Assembly (NCBI RefSeq): GCF_905200055.1
Contig: NZ_CAJKIS010000016.1
Coordinates: forward strand, 1-47,570
Origin: an uncultured Fusobacterium sp.
Lineage (GTDB): Bacteria; Fusobacteriota; Fusobacteriia; Fusobacteriales; Fusobacteriaceae
DNA length: 47,570 nucleotides
Reading direction: 5' to 3'
Part shown: piece by piece, positions 33,222-41,962 of the stretch
Position numbering within the stretch: the stretch's first letter is position 1
How the letters are laid out: each line of letters opens with the position of its first letter
Translations under genes and position numbers: made by a program
The notes under the pieces: model-generated
What the model was told of the DNA's origin: nothing
The model's input: the letters and a program-made list of their open reading frames with translations, nothing else
Databases searched by the model: none

Positions 33222-33704
33222 ATGAGAGAATTAGATAATTTAACACTTTTAGGAAATCAAGGAGTAAAATATCCACAAGATTATGCTCCAGAACTTTTAG
33301 AAACATTTGATAATAAGCATCCAGAAAATGATTATTTTGTAAAATTTAACTGTCCAGAGTTTACAAGTTTATGCCCAATCACAGGGCAACCAGATTTTGC
33401 AAATATAGTTATATCTTATGTACCAAATATTAAAATGGTAGAAAGTAAATCTTTAAAACTATATCTTTTTAGCTTTAGAAATCATGGAGATTTTCATGAA
33501 GATTGTATCAATATAATAATGAAAGATCTTATAAAATTAATGGATCCTAAATATATAGAAGTTTGGGGAAAATTTACTCCAAGAGGAGGAATTTCAATTG
33601 ATCCATATTGTAACTATGGAAAAAAAGGAACTAAGTGGGAAGAAGTAGCTTTTAATCGTATGGCTAACCATGATTTATATCCTGAAAAAGTAGATAATAG
33701 ATAA
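33222..33704 (+). CDS. queF: NADPH-dependent preQ0 reductase QueF
   Basis: A 160-residue enzyme reducing preQ0 to preQ1, the end product sensed by the upstream riboswitch. FNCPEFTSLCPITGQPDFA near residue 43 holds the catalytic Cys, and ESKSLKLYLFSFRNHGDFHED near 77 is the family's QueF motif. It is the short, single-domain type. The SD is inside queC (AGAGAGGGAAG). Confidence 0.97.
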   Translation: MRELDNLTLLGNQGVKYPQDYAPELLETFDNKHPENDYFVKFNCPEFTSLCPITGQPDFANIVISYVPNIKMVESKSLKLYLFSFRNHGDFHEDCINIIMKDLIKLMDPKYIEVWGKFTPRGGISIDPYCNYGKKGTKWEEVAFNRMANHDLYPEKVDNR

Positions 33705-33706
33705 TA

Positions 33707-33737
33707 AAAATAGAAGAGAATTGCTCTCTTCTATTTT
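33707..33737. terminator. Bidirectional terminator between queF and the exonuclease gene
   Basis: AAAATAGAAGAGA/TCTCTTCTATTTT, five-base loop. The convergent exonuclease gene's TAG stop (33731-33733) lies inside the right arm. Confidence 0.9.
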
Positions 33738-34297
33738 TTTATCATTAAACGCATTAGCTCTCTTGCTAATTTTTTTGTGGCTTTGATATCTTCTAAAGAA
33801 TCATGAGCATCTAAAGAGATATTAAAATATTCACACCAAGTTTCTAATTTATTATTATCTAACACAGGGATTTTATTTAAAAGTTGTAAAGGAGTGATCA
33901 TATATAAAGGATCTAAAACTGCTCCTTGAACATAGCTAAAGAAAAAATTATTTTTGTTTCTTCTAAAAAATCTATTTAAAACCTCTTTATCAAAATTTAC
34001 ATTGTATCCAGCTAATATAAATTTATCATTTTTATCATACTTATCAATATATTTATCTAAGATAGCTATAAATTTTTGAAAAACAATCTCTTCATCTTCA
34101 AAAGTTTCAACTTCTTCTCTAGTCCTGTTTTGAATAGCCAATGCCTCATCTGTAACTTCAGAATTTGGGAAAGGTTTAACATAGAAATTAAAAACCTCAG
34201 CCTCAGTTTTATCAATTTGAACTATTCCTGAAAGTTGAATAAGAGCAGAGTTTTGTGATAAACCACCAGTTTCTGTATCTATAAAAAGAATTTTCAT
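33731..34297 (-). CDS. DnaQ-like 3'-5' exonuclease (DEDDh)
   Basis: A 188-residue nuclease. All four acidic positions are visible: FIDTETGG near residues 5-12 (Exo I), AGYNVNFDKEVL near 95-106 (Exo II) and HDSLEDIKAT near 165-174 (Exo III, His type). Similar proteins serve as DNA polymerase III epsilon-like proofreaders or RNases; a single stand-alone domain gives no further hint. AAGGAGACTACT precedes the ATG. A TGA-TATAAT element on this strand (34333-34328) gives it a promoter apart from sstT. Confidence 0.9.
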   Translation of the reverse strand: MKILFIDTETGGLSQNSALIQLSGIVQIDKTEAEVFNFYVKPFPNSEVTDEALAIQNRTREEVETFEDEEIVFQKFIAILDKYIDKYDKNDKFILAGYNVNFDKEVLNRFFRRNKNNFFFSYVQGAVLDPLYMITPLQLLNKIPVLDNNKLETWCEYFNISLDAHDSLEDIKATKKLARELMRLMIKK

Positions 34298-34354
34298 AGT
34301 AGTCTCCTTAAAAATAAGTTTTTTTACATTATATCACAAAACTCCTTAAAAAGA

Positions 34355-35590
34355 TTAAGCTCTTTCTACAATAATTGCTTTACCCTCTTTTCTCCAGTTA
34401 GCAAACTCAGCAACACAAGTAAATAAAACGTCAGTAGATGAGTTTAAAGCAGTTTCGCAAGAATCTTGAATAACTCCAATAATAAATCCAACTCCAACTA
34501 CTTGCATAGCTATATCATTAGGGATACCAAATAAGCTACAAGCTAGAGGGACAAGAAGTAGAGATCCACCAGCAACTCCAGATGCTCCACAAGCACTAAT
34601 TGCTGATAGAACACTAAGTAAAAGAGCAGAGAAAATATCAACATGGATATTTAAAGTGTGAGCAGCACTAAGAGCAAATATTGAAATAGTGATAGCAGCT
34701 CCACCCATATTAATTGTAGCTCCTAATGGAATTGAAACAGAGTAAACTTCTTTATCAAGTCCTAAACTTTCACATAGATTCATATTTACTGGAATATTAG
34801 CAGCTGAACTTCTAGTAAAAAAAGCAGTAAGTCCACTATCTTTAAGACATCTCATAATTAGAGGATAAGGATTTTGTCTAATATAGAAGTAAGTAACTAT
34901 TGGGTTGATAACGAAAGTAACAAATCCCATACAACCTAAAAGAAGTAAAATTAATTTTCCATAGATAAGTAAACTTGCAAAACCACTAGTACGTAGTGAG
35001 TTAAAAATCAATCCCATTATTCCAAATGGAGCAAATTCTATAATAGTTTTAACAGTTTTTAAAATAACATCTGAAACATCTAAAACTATTTTTTTAGTAT
35101 TTTCAGAACTTTCTCTTAAAAAGAATCCAAATAATGCACTCCAAAATAAGATTCCAATATAGTTACCTTGTAAAAGAGCTTTTACTGGGTTTTCAACAAG
35201 GTTCATAAATAAAGTTTTTAATACTCCAGCAATATTTTCAGGAGGAGCGATATTACTTTCTCCAGCTTTTAAAATAAGATCTACTGGGAAAAGGAAAGAT
35301 CCAACAACAGCTACACTAGCTGCAAGGAAAGTTCCTAAAAGATATAAAAATATGATTAATTTCATATTTGATTTTTGTCCTTTTTTATGTTGTAGAACTG
35401 CTGCCATAACTAGAACAAAAACTAATATGGGAGCAATTGCTTTTAAAGCTCCAACAAAAAGATCTCCTAATATTGTAATACCACTTGCTTTTTCAGGTGC
35501 AATTAAGACTAATATAATTCCAACAATAAGTCCCATTATAATTCTTTTGATAAGACTTATTTTTATCCAACTTTCATATAAATTTTTCAT
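34355..35590 (-). CDS. sstT: Serine/threonine:Na+ symporter SstT
   Basis: A 411-residue dicarboxylate/amino acid:cation symporter family protein. The ligand and Na+ binding segment RSSAANIPVNMNLCESLGLDKEVYSVSIPLGATINMGGAA near residue 258-297 and the later SACGASGVAGGSLLLVPLACSLFG are characteristic of SstT. Length is normal. It imports serine and threonine. AGGAGATGAAAATTAA lies before the ATG. A 12-bp palindrome lies upstream (35622-35633). Confidence 0.94.
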   Translation of the reverse strand: MKNLYESWIKISLIKRIIMGLIVGIILVLIAPEKASGITILGDLFVGALKAIAPILVFVLVMAAVLQHKKGQKSNMKLIIFLYLLGTFLAASVAVVGSFLFPVDLILKAGESNIAPPENIAGVLKTLFMNLVENPVKALLQGNYIGILFWSALFGFFLRESSENTKKIVLDVSDVILKTVKTIIEFAPFGIMGLIFNSLRTSGFASLLIYGKLILLLLGCMGFVTFVINPIVTYFYIRQNPYPLIMRCLKDSGLTAFFTRSSAANIPVNMNLCESLGLDKEVYSVSIPLGATINMGGAAITISIFALSAAHTLNIHVDIFSALLLSVLSAISACGASGVAGGSLLLVPLACSLFGIPNDIAMQVVGVGFIIGVIQDSCETALNSSTDVLFTCVAEFANWRKEGKAIIVERA

Positions 35591-35621
35591 TTAATTTTCA
35601 TCTCCTGTGTCTTTATAATGT

Positions 35622-35633
35622 AAACATATGTTT
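35622..35633. promoter_or_regulatory. Palindrome upstream of sstT, possible operator
   Basis: AAACATATGTTT, a perfect 12-bp palindrome about 32 nt upstream of the sstT start, close to the probable -10 region on the minus strand. Its regulator is unknown. Confidence 0.4.
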
Positions 35634-35781
35634 TTGTATAGAAAACAATATATCACAAAGTAAAATTTTATGCAACTATTTTTTATAAAAAACTTAAAAA
35701 AATTTTAAAATTCTGAATGACAATAATTTGACTTTTTATATTAATATAATAAAATAAAGTATAATAAGGTGGTGGTAAATT

Positions 35782-36126
35782 ATGGAAGAAAAAAATAGAG
35801 TAATACAGGAATATGTTCCCGGGAAACAAGTCACACTTGCACACTTAATTGCTCATCCAAATAGAGAACTATGTAAAAAAGTTGGATTAAATTCTGAAGT
35901 GACAAAAGCAATAGGAATTTTAACATTAACACCTGGAGAAACAGCTATAATAGCTGGGGATGTAGCAACAAAAGCTGGAAATATAGAGATAGGATTTTTA
36001 GATAGATTTACAGGAACATTAGTTATTAATGGAGATGTTTCTAGTGTAGAAAATTCATTAAAAAGTGTATTAAGTTTTTTAGAAAATACTCTTCAATTTT
36101 CAGTATCTAAATTTACAAGGTCTTGA
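35782..36126 (+). CDS. eutS: Bacterial microcompartment shell protein EutS
   Basis: A 114-residue shell protein of the circularly permuted BMC group (EutS/PduU). RVIQEYVPGKQVTLAHLIAHPN forms the N-terminal beta-barrel segment, followed by GILTLTPGETAIIAGDVATKAG and a C-terminal helix. The length matches EutS. It is the first of two eut genes here; no ethanolamine lyase or other shell genes follow. Confidence 0.94.
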   Translation: MEEKNRVIQEYVPGKQVTLAHLIAHPNRELCKKVGLNSEVTKAIGILTLTPGETAIIAGDVATKAGNIEIGFLDRFTGTLVINGDVSSVENSLKSVLSFLENTLQFSVSKFTRS

Positions 36127-36131
36127 TAGTT

Positions 36132-36554
36132 ATGAAAGTTATGTTATTAGGAAAAATAGGATGTGGTAAGACTACATTGACACAGAGATTAAATGAGCAA
36201 GATGTCGTTTATGCAAAAACACAAGCAGTTTCTTATGAAAATAATATAATTGATACTCCAGGGGAATATATTGAAAATAAATTCTTTTTTAGAGCTCTAC
36301 TAGTAACAGCAGCAGAGGCAGAGAAAATTATATTTGTTCAAAGTGCAGATGAAGAAACAAATTTTTTTCCTCCTAATTTTAAATCAATGTTTTTAGGAAA
36401 AGATGTAATAGGAGTAATTACTAAGATAGATAAAGTTAGTGATTATAGTAGAGCTGAGGAGATATTAAGAGAATCTGGAGTGGAGGAAATATTTTATATT
36501 TCAAAAATAGATAATGAAGGATTGGAAAAGTTAAAAGAGAGATTAAAAGTTTAA
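36132..36554 (+). CDS. eutP: EutP/PduV family GTPase
   Basis: A 140-residue small P-loop GTPase tied to microcompartments. Walker A GKIGCGKTTLTQ is at residues 7-18; NIIDTPGEYIE near 37 is the switch II/DxxG region; GVITKIDK near 96 supplies the base-specific TKxD. ATG 36132 is preferred to TTG 36123, which sits too close to the AAGG at 36117-36120. It begins 5 nt after the eutS stop. Confidence 0.93.
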   Translation: MKVMLLGKIGCGKTTLTQRLNEQDVVYAKTQAVSYENNIIDTPGEYIENKFFFRALLVTAAEAEKIIFVQSADEETNFFPPNFKSMFLGKDVIGVITKIDKVSDYSRAEEILRESGVEEIFYISKIDNEGLEKLKERLKV

Positions 36555-36615
36555 AAATTTGTATAGACAGAAAAAGTTAATAATGTTATTATAATAAAGT
36601 TGATAAATTGAAAAA

Positions 36616-36699
36616 ATTACTGGGGTGCAATAGCTGAGATAGGTAGTTTTACCTGAACCCAAAGGACTTGATTCGGATAATGCCGACGAAAGGAGTAAT
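36616..36699 (+). promoter_or_regulatory. TPP riboswitch (THI element)
   Basis: P1 ATTACT/AGTAAT closes the aptamer. The conserved GGGGTGC, GCTGAGAT, ACCTGAACCC, CGGATAATGCCG and GAAAGGAGT blocks are all present. A TATAAT at 36590-36595 serves as -10. Confidence 0.97.
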
Positions 36700-36720
36700 A
36701 ATTAAGAAAGACTTTTTATG

Positions 36721-36753
36721 CCTCCTTTTGTGAAATTAAAAGGAGGTTTTTTT
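36721..36753 (+). terminator. TPP-controlled terminator that buries the ykoF SD
   Basis: CCTCCTTTT pairs with AAAAGGAGG, then seven T. The right arm contains the SD of ykoF (AAGGAGG). The left arm can instead pair with AAAGGAG (36689-36695) at the P1 3' strand of the riboswitch. Confidence 0.93.
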
Positions 36754-37362
36754 ATGGGATTAAAAGATTGTTTATGGTGTATTGGAGGAGCTAGTAAAGG
36801 AGTTTCAGGATGTAGATTTTCTCTATATCCAATGGCTGATAATTTTGTAGAAATAATATTAGGAGCTCTTTCAAAAACTGATATGTCGAAAGTTTGGAAA
36901 GCAACAGACAAACTAAGTACTTGTGTTAGAGGAAAAAGAGTACATGTTTTTGATAGTGTAAAGGGATTGTTTATAAATGCTTATAGAGAAAATGTTCATA
37001 TGGCATTGGAAGCAACTTTTTCAAAAGGGTGTCCTGGAGATACTGATGCAGATTCTTTTATGGAAGTAGATGATATAAAATTAAATGAAAATTTAATCAA
37101 AGATCAAAAATTCAATGTTGTAAGTAAAATATCATTCTATCCTATGGGAGAAAATGATTATATGGAGCATATAGCTCATGCAGTTATGAAAGCTAAAGAA
37201 AATGGTGTATTTTCAAAAAGTTCTCACTATGTTTCTATTCTTGAAGGGGATGTACATGATGTGTTTAAAACTTTAGAAGATATATTTGAATATGGAGAAG
37301 CTAATCTATCACACTATATTTTACAAGTTACAATATCAGTAAATAGTCCAACAAAGGAATAG
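36754..37362 (+). CDS. ykoF: Thiamine/HMP-binding protein YkoF
   Basis: A 202-residue cytoplasmic protein. An internal duplication is visible: GCRFSLYPMADNFVEIILGALSKTD near residue 19 matches SKISFYPMGENDYMEHIAHAVMKAK near 118, the two ACT-like halves known from YkoF, which binds thiamine or its HMP moiety. ATG 36754 is the true start: its SD sits 7 nt upstream in the terminator stem, while ATG 36718 lies in the terminator's left flank. First gene of the TPP-controlled operon. Confidence 0.92.
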   Translation: MGLKDCLWCIGGASKGVSGCRFSLYPMADNFVEIILGALSKTDMSKVWKATDKLSTCVRGKRVHVFDSVKGLFINAYRENVHMALEATFSKGCPGDTDADSFMEVDDIKLNENLIKDQKFNVVSKISFYPMGENDYMEHIAHAVMKAKENGVFSKSSHYVSILEGDVHDVFKTLEDIFEYGEANLSHYILQVTISVNSPTKE

Positions 37363-37377
37363 AATTAGGAGGAAAAA

Positions 37378-37965
37378 ATGTTTAATTGGAAGTTAAAAGA
37401 TGTAATAATGGTATGTTTATTTTCAGTAATATTTTCATTTATATATTTAGGAGCAGTATATTTAGCTAACTTTATAGCTACAATTTTAGCTCCATTAGGA
37501 CTAGCTCCATTTGCTTATGAAATATTATTTGGAGTATGGTTTATGGCAGCAACTTTTGTTCCATATATAGTTCAAAGATCAGGAGTAGCTATTATAGCAG
37601 AGGTTTTATCAGCTGTAATAGAAGTTATTATGGGAAATATGTTTGGACCAATAGTTATATTATCAGGAATAATTCAAGGGGCAGGACCTGAGATTATTTT
37701 TGCTAAAGATAAGTATAAAAACTATACTATGAAAAATATGTGTTTAGCTGCATTTGCTGCATGTGTAACTAGTTTTATATGGGGATTTGTAAGAGGTGGA
37801 TTTGTAAAATACTCAGCTACAATGTTAGTGGGAATGTTTGTTGTAAGAGCTATTAGTTCAATTATTTTTGCAGGGGTAATCTGTAAAATAGCAGCAGATA
37901 AATTAGCAAAAACAGGTGCTTTAAGTAGTTATACATTGGGAAATCAAAATAGTATGGAAGATTAA
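37378..37965 (+). CDS. ykoE: ECF transporter substrate-binding subunit YkoE
   Basis: A 195-residue protein with six membrane segments, acting as S-component for thiamine precursor (probably hydroxymethylpyrimidine) uptake. VIMVCLFSVIFSFIYLGAVYLAN at the start and GVWFMAATFVPYIVQRSGVAIIAEVLSAVIEVIMG mid-protein fit YkoE. TTAGGAGGAAAAA precedes the ATG. It lies 15 nt after ykoF and 3 nt before ykoD. Confidence 0.93.
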   Translation: MFNWKLKDVIMVCLFSVIFSFIYLGAVYLANFIATILAPLGLAPFAYEILFGVWFMAATFVPYIVQRSGVAIIAEVLSAVIEVIMGNMFGPIVILSGIIQGAGPEIIFAKDKYKNYTMKNMCLAAFAACVTSFIWGFVRGGFVKYSATMLVGMFVVRAISSIIFAGVICKIAADKLAKTGALSSYTLGNQNSMED

Positions 37966-37968
37966 TCT

Positions 37969-39378
37969 ATGAAAAAAGTTTTAAGTTGTGAAGAGACAGA
38001 ATTTAAATATCAGATAAATTCTAAAAACAATATAATTGAGGGTTTTTCTTATGATTTTTTAGAAGAAAGAGTCTACCTTATCTCTGGGTTTTCAGGTTGT
38101 GGAAAAAGTACATTAGCATATATTTTATCAGGGCTTTATCCTGAACATAAAGGGGTAATGTCAAAAGGTAAGGTATTGCTTTTAAATAGAGATATATCAG
38201 AATACTTACCAAATGAGAGAGTAAAAGATATTATGATGATGTTTCAAAATTCTGATACTCAATTTTGTATGGAAAAAGTAAAGGATGAGATTATTTTTTG
38301 TCTTGAGAATATAGAGTATCCAATTGAAAAGATGGATGAATTAGTAGAAAAAGTACTAACTGAGATGGATATTTTATATTTAAAAGATAGAAATTTTTCT
38401 TCATTGTCAGGGGGAGAGAAGCAAAAAGTTGCATTGGCAATTATTTTAGCTATCTCTCCTAAGATAATTATATTGGATGAGCCTTTTGCTAATGTAGATT
38501 ATGAAAGTAGCCAAGAAATAATAAAAAAATTAAAAAGATTAAATGAAGAGAATAAAACTACAATTATAGCTATAGATCATAGAATTAGTTTATGGAAAGA
38601 TATAGATTATGAGTTTCTATATTTAGGAAAAGGTTGTAAATTTTTAGATGATACTTCATATTTTGAACTTGAAGATAGTGAGGAAATTAAAAAAAACAGA
38701 GAGACTCTAAAAGAAAAAGAAGTTGTGTTAGAATTAGAAAATATTTCAATAGGGTATGGAGAGAAAAATTTATTGGAAAACTGTTCTTTAATAGCTAGAG
38801 AAAGAGAAATTATCTCTTTAATTGGTAAAAGTGGAGCAGGTAAAAGTTCTCTTTTATTGAATATTGCTGGATTAGCAAAAATAAAAAATGGAACTATTAA
38901 ATTTTTAGGTAAAGATATAAAAAAATGGAAAACAAAGGAGATATTGAAAAATATAGGAATAGTTTTTCAAAATCCTCAAAATCAATTTATTACTTATAAA
39001 GTAATAGATGAATTGATTTTTAGTATGAAACAAAATGAAAAAGATGAGAAAAAATTATTAGAAAAAGCTGAAGAATTATTGAAACAATTTAATCTTTATG
39101 AATATAGAAATTATTCTCCTTTTTCTTTGAGCCAAGGACAACAGAGAAAAGTAGCAGTACTATCTATGTTAGCAGGAGATCAAAAGGTACTTCTATGTGA
39201 TGAACCAACTTATGGACAAGATAATAGAACAAGTAGAGAGATAATGGAGTTTTTAAAGAAAAAAGCTAATGAGGGATTGACGATAATAATTGTATCTCAT
39301 GATAGAAACTTAGTATATGAATATTCAGACTCTATTTATGAAGTTACTGAAGAAAAAGAGTTAAGGAGAGTGAGATAA
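37969..39378 (+). CDS. ykoD: ECF transporter dual ATPase YkoD
   Basis: A 469-residue fusion of two ABC ATPases, equal to EcfA and EcfA' in one chain. First domain: Walker A GFSGCGKSTLA near residue 41, signature LSGGEKQKVALA near 146, Walker B IIILDEPFA near 166. Second domain: Walker A GKSGAGKSSLL near 286, signature LSQGQQRKVAVL near 386 (Q for G), Walker B VLLCDEPTYGQD near 406. It powers the YkoE/YkoC complex. The SD is weak, so translation is probably coupled to ykoE. Confidence 0.95.
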   Translation: MKKVLSCEETEFKYQINSKNNIIEGFSYDFLEERVYLISGFSGCGKSTLAYILSGLYPEHKGVMSKGKVLLLNRDISEYLPNERVKDIMMMFQNSDTQFCMEKVKDEIIFCLENIEYPIEKMDELVEKVLTEMDILYLKDRNFSSLSGGEKQKVALAIILAISPKIIILDEPFANVDYESSQEIIKKLKRLNEENKTTIIAIDHRISLWKDIDYEFLYLGKGCKFLDDTSYFELEDSEEIKKNRETLKEKEVVLELENISIGYGEKNLLENCSLIAREREIISLIGKSGAGKSSLLLNIAGLAKIKNGTIKFLGKDIKKWKTKEILKNIGIVFQNPQNQFITYKVIDELIFSMKQNEKDEKKLLEKAEELLKQFNLYEYRNYSPFSLSQGQQRKVAVLSMLAGDQKVLLCDEPTYGQDNRTSREIMEFLKKKANEGLTIIIVSHDRNLVYEYSDSIYEVTEEKELRRVR

Positions 39379-39379
39379 A

Positions 39380-40069
39380 ATGTTAAAATTAAACACTGCT
39401 TACAAGGGATTAACACTATTTTTAATCTCCTTGATACTCTCTTTTGAGTATAATTATTATTTTAACTTTGGAATTTTTCTAGTTATGATTTTATTGATGT
39501 TAGTTAATAAAGTTAGTATAAAAAAGATAATTTTAGCTTTTTTACCAGCTATATTTTTAGCAGTGGGGGTATTTTTTACAGGCTTTCTACATAGTGGTGA
39601 AGGTACAGATGTAACCTCTCTTACTAAAATAGTTGTTGTTATAGGAGATATTGAAACAGGAATGCAGCTAGCAATGAGAATAATGGCTTTTGCTAGTATC
39701 GGTTTATTTTTTGTATTTACAACAGATCCTAGATTATTTATTTTAAGTTTAAATCAACAATTTAAACTGCCAAGAAACTTTGCTTATGGAATATTAGCAG
39801 CATATAGTTTTATTCCAATTGTTAAGCAAGAGTATCAAAATATGAGATTTGCATATAGAGCAAGGGGAGTTGAAAAAAATATTTTTATGCTTCCAATGCT
39901 TGTAACAGCAGTAAGATCATCTGAAAGTATAGCGATGGCTATGGAATCAAAGGGATTTAATTCAAGAGGAAATAGAAGTGAATACATAAAATTAAGTGTG
40001 AGTATTTGGGATTATATAACTCTTATTGTGTGTACTTTAATTATTTTAGTAGGAACAATTATTTTCTAA
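39380..40069 (+). CDS. ykoC: ECF transporter transmembrane subunit YkoC (EcfT)
   Basis: A 229-residue T-component linking the ATPases to YkoE. It has about five membrane segments and the two coupling motifs with Ala-Arg-Gly or its variant: RFAYRARGVEKN near residue 156 and MAMESKGFNSRG near 188. It begins 1 nt after the ykoD stop. No terminator is seen before the tRNA promoter at 40097. Confidence 0.94.
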   Translation: MLKLNTAYKGLTLFLISLILSFEYNYYFNFGIFLVMILLMLVNKVSIKKIILAFLPAIFLAVGVFFTGFLHSGEGTDVTSLTKIVVVIGDIETGMQLAMRIMAFASIGLFFVFTTDPRLFILSLNQQFKLPRNFAYGILAAYSFIPIVKQEYQNMRFAYRARGVEKNIFMLPMLVTAVRSSESIAMAMESKGFNSRGNRSEYIKLSVSIWDYITLIVCTLIILVGTIIF

Positions 40070-40096
40070 TTTGGATAAGAAATCGAAAATTCCTTG

Positions 40097-40125
40097 TTGA
40101 CAAAAAAGATGAGGTATGATATTAT
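40097..40125 (+). promoter_or_regulatory. Promoter of the tRNA-Ser/Ser pair
   Basis: TTGACA (40097-40102), 17-nt spacer, TATTAT (40120-40125), 11 nt before the tRNA. Confidence 0.9.
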
Positions 40126-40136
40126 ATTTAATGCGT

Positions 40137-40220
40137 GGAAGGTTATCCTAATTGGTAAGGAACCGGTCTTGAAAACCGGCGTCGCAAGACTTCAGAGTTC
40201 GAATCTCTGATCTTCCGCCA
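40137..40220 (+). tRNA. tRNA-Ser(TGA), second copy
   Basis: Class II tRNA identical to 57-140 except one base in the D-arm region and one in the acceptor 3' strand, which gives a G-U pair. Confidence 0.95.
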
Positions 40221-40228
40221 GATATGAT

Positions 40229-40319
40229 GGTGAAGTGGCAGAGTGGCCTAATGCACTCCCCTGCTAAGGGAGAGTACCTATAAACGGTACCGAGAGTTCA
40301 AATCTCTCCTTCACCGCCA
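40229..40319 (+). tRNA. tRNA-Ser(GCT)
   Basis: 91 nt; acceptor GGTGAAG/CTTCACC, anticodon loop CTGCTAA reads GCT, long variable arm, CCA encoded. Confidence 0.96.
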
Positions 40320-40331
40320 TTTGATAATAAC

Positions 40332-40356
40332 AGGTAGGTTGACTACCTTTTTTTTA
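40332..40356 (+). terminator. Terminator after the two tRNA-Ser genes
   Basis: AGGTAG/CTACCT with a five-base loop and a T-run. Confidence 0.88.
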
Positions 40357-40366
40357 TATAATAATT

Positions 40367-40443
<77 letters not shown>

Positions 40444-40505
40444 TAGGTTAACCCTAACTCAAGAATAATTATTATTTTAAATAATTTTGTATTTTGAAGA
40501 TAGAG

Positions 40506-40540
40506 AAGTCGTTTCAAATTATGAAACGACTTTTTTTTTA
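40506..40540. terminator. Terminator at the left end of the element
   Basis: AAGTCGTTTCA/TGAAACGACTT with five-base loop, T-run on the plus strand; it ends tRNA-Arg read-through and lies next to the recombinase stop. Confidence 0.85.
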
Positions 40541-41962
40541 AAAATATATCTTGATATCATTAAATGAAGTAAAGATAACTTTTCTGACTATCAAATTTAT
40601 AATTTCTTTTAACTTTTCTCTATATTCATCATCATCTGTATCTTGGAATAGCATTAGTTCTTGTAATAATCTTATATTATCTTCTGAAACTTCTTTTTTC
40701 TCTTCTTCAGAAATAACAGCCATTTTATTATTGATATTTTTTATAACTTGTTCTTTTTCTTTCTTTAGTTTACTTAAAGTTTCTCTTGAAACTTCAACAG
40801 AAGTAAGTCCTTCAGCAACGAGAGTTAAAATTCTTTTTTCTGAAGCAGTATATTTTTCTAATACAATTTTTAATTCATCTATTTCGGAATATAAGTCAGC
40901 TAACCTAAACTCACAATCATTTAGCATTTTAAGGCTTTTATCTTGTAGAATAGCATCAGAAATAGCTTTTTCTGTCTTAGTTACAGGAAGTCTTTTTTTA
41001 CACAAATGACATTTATAGTAATAGAAATAATTTCCTGATTTTCCTTTTATTTTTTCCCCTTCAAGTCTTCCACCACAACTGCATCTCAAATTATTTGAGT
41101 ACAGATAAACTTTAATATTTTTTCTATACTTTCCTCTATTGTGATTACGAATATCCAAGATAGAAGAATATTCTTCTTCATCTAATAGAGCAGGTAGTAT
41201 AGGAGTTTCAGAGGTAAAATAATTTTTTCTGTATCCTTTATTATGGCATTTATCAATTTTTCCTTTTTTACCATAGGTTCTATAACCATGAATTTCAGGT
41301 TTTCTAAGCCATTGAGCAACAGTGACAGGATTTAATGAATATTTTTTAGCAGTTGTAACTATTGAACGAGTTCTTATTATATCTATAAAGACAGCTCTAT
41401 AAAACTCCCAAGTCTCTTCATTTTTAACTATTATTTTACATTTCTTACCATTGATATATCCAGTTTCAAGTTTAAACCAAGGTAATAAACTTCCACCAAG
41501 ATATCTATTAGTTTGACAATACTCATAGGCGGCATCAATAACTTTAGCCACTATTTTTTTCTTATCTTCTTGAGCTCCAATTAATCTAAGAATGGATGGA
41601 ATAGAATCCCAAGTTCCACTAGCTTGTATTTCTCCTTCTTTGATAGATATAAGCTTTATTCCAAGATCATCAAGAAAGAATAAATCTCTCATACCTGCTT
41701 GGAAATCTCTAGTAAATCTATCAGAATGGGAAACTAAGACATATTTAACAGAGGGATTCCCCCTCAAGTATTCCTTGAGGGAGACTATTCCATCTCTATC
41801 TGTTTTATCTCCATGATCAGTATCGCTAAACTCAGCAATAATACTGTAATTATTACTGAAAGCAAAATCTTTAATGAGTTTCTTTTGAGTATCTTTAGAG
41901 CCACGTTCATCCTGCATATTAGTAGAAACTCTAGTGTACATAACAGCTATTTTATAGTCCAT
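40538..41962 (-). CDS. Large serine recombinase (integrase)
   Basis: A 474-residue site-specific recombinase that would integrate and excise the element. The resolvase domain starts with YTRVST at residues 9-14 (catalytic Ser13) and has VSHSDRFTRD near 77-86. The Recombinase domain follows (LGGSLLPWFKLETGY, then NPVTVAQWLRKPEIHGY). The zinc ribbon has Cys 294, 296, 318 and 321. A coiled coil lies at about 355-450. All key residues are present. The ATG overlaps a small upstream ORF; its own SD is weak. Confidence 0.95.
   Translation of the reverse strand: MDYKIAVMYTRVSTNMQDERGSKDTQKKLIKDFAFSNNYSIIAEFSDTDHGDKTDRDGIVSLKEYLRGNPSVKYVLVSHSDRFTRDFQAGMRDLFFLDDLGIKLISIKEGEIQASGTWDSIPSILRLIGAQEDKKKIVAKVIDAAYEYCQTNRYLGGSLLPWFKLETGYINGKKCKIIVKNEETWEFYRAVFIDIIRTRSIVTTAKKYSLNPVTVAQWLRKPEIHGYRTYGKKGKIDKCHNKGYRKNYFTSETPILPALLDEEEYSSILDIRNHNRGKYRKNIKVYLYSNNLRCSCGGRLEGEKIKGKSGNYFYYYKCHLCKKRLPVTKTEKAISDAILQDKSLKMLNDCEFRLADLYSEIDELKIVLEKYTASEKRILTLVAEGLTSVEVSRETLSKLKKEKEQVIKNINNKMAVISEEEKKEVSEDNIRLLQELMLFQDTDDDEYREKLKEIINLIVRKVIFTSFNDIKIYF

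Noticed and set aside
36718..36753. N-terminal extension of YkoF from ATG 36718
   Set aside because: These codons are the two arms of the terminator hairpin; the proper SD serves ATG 36754.
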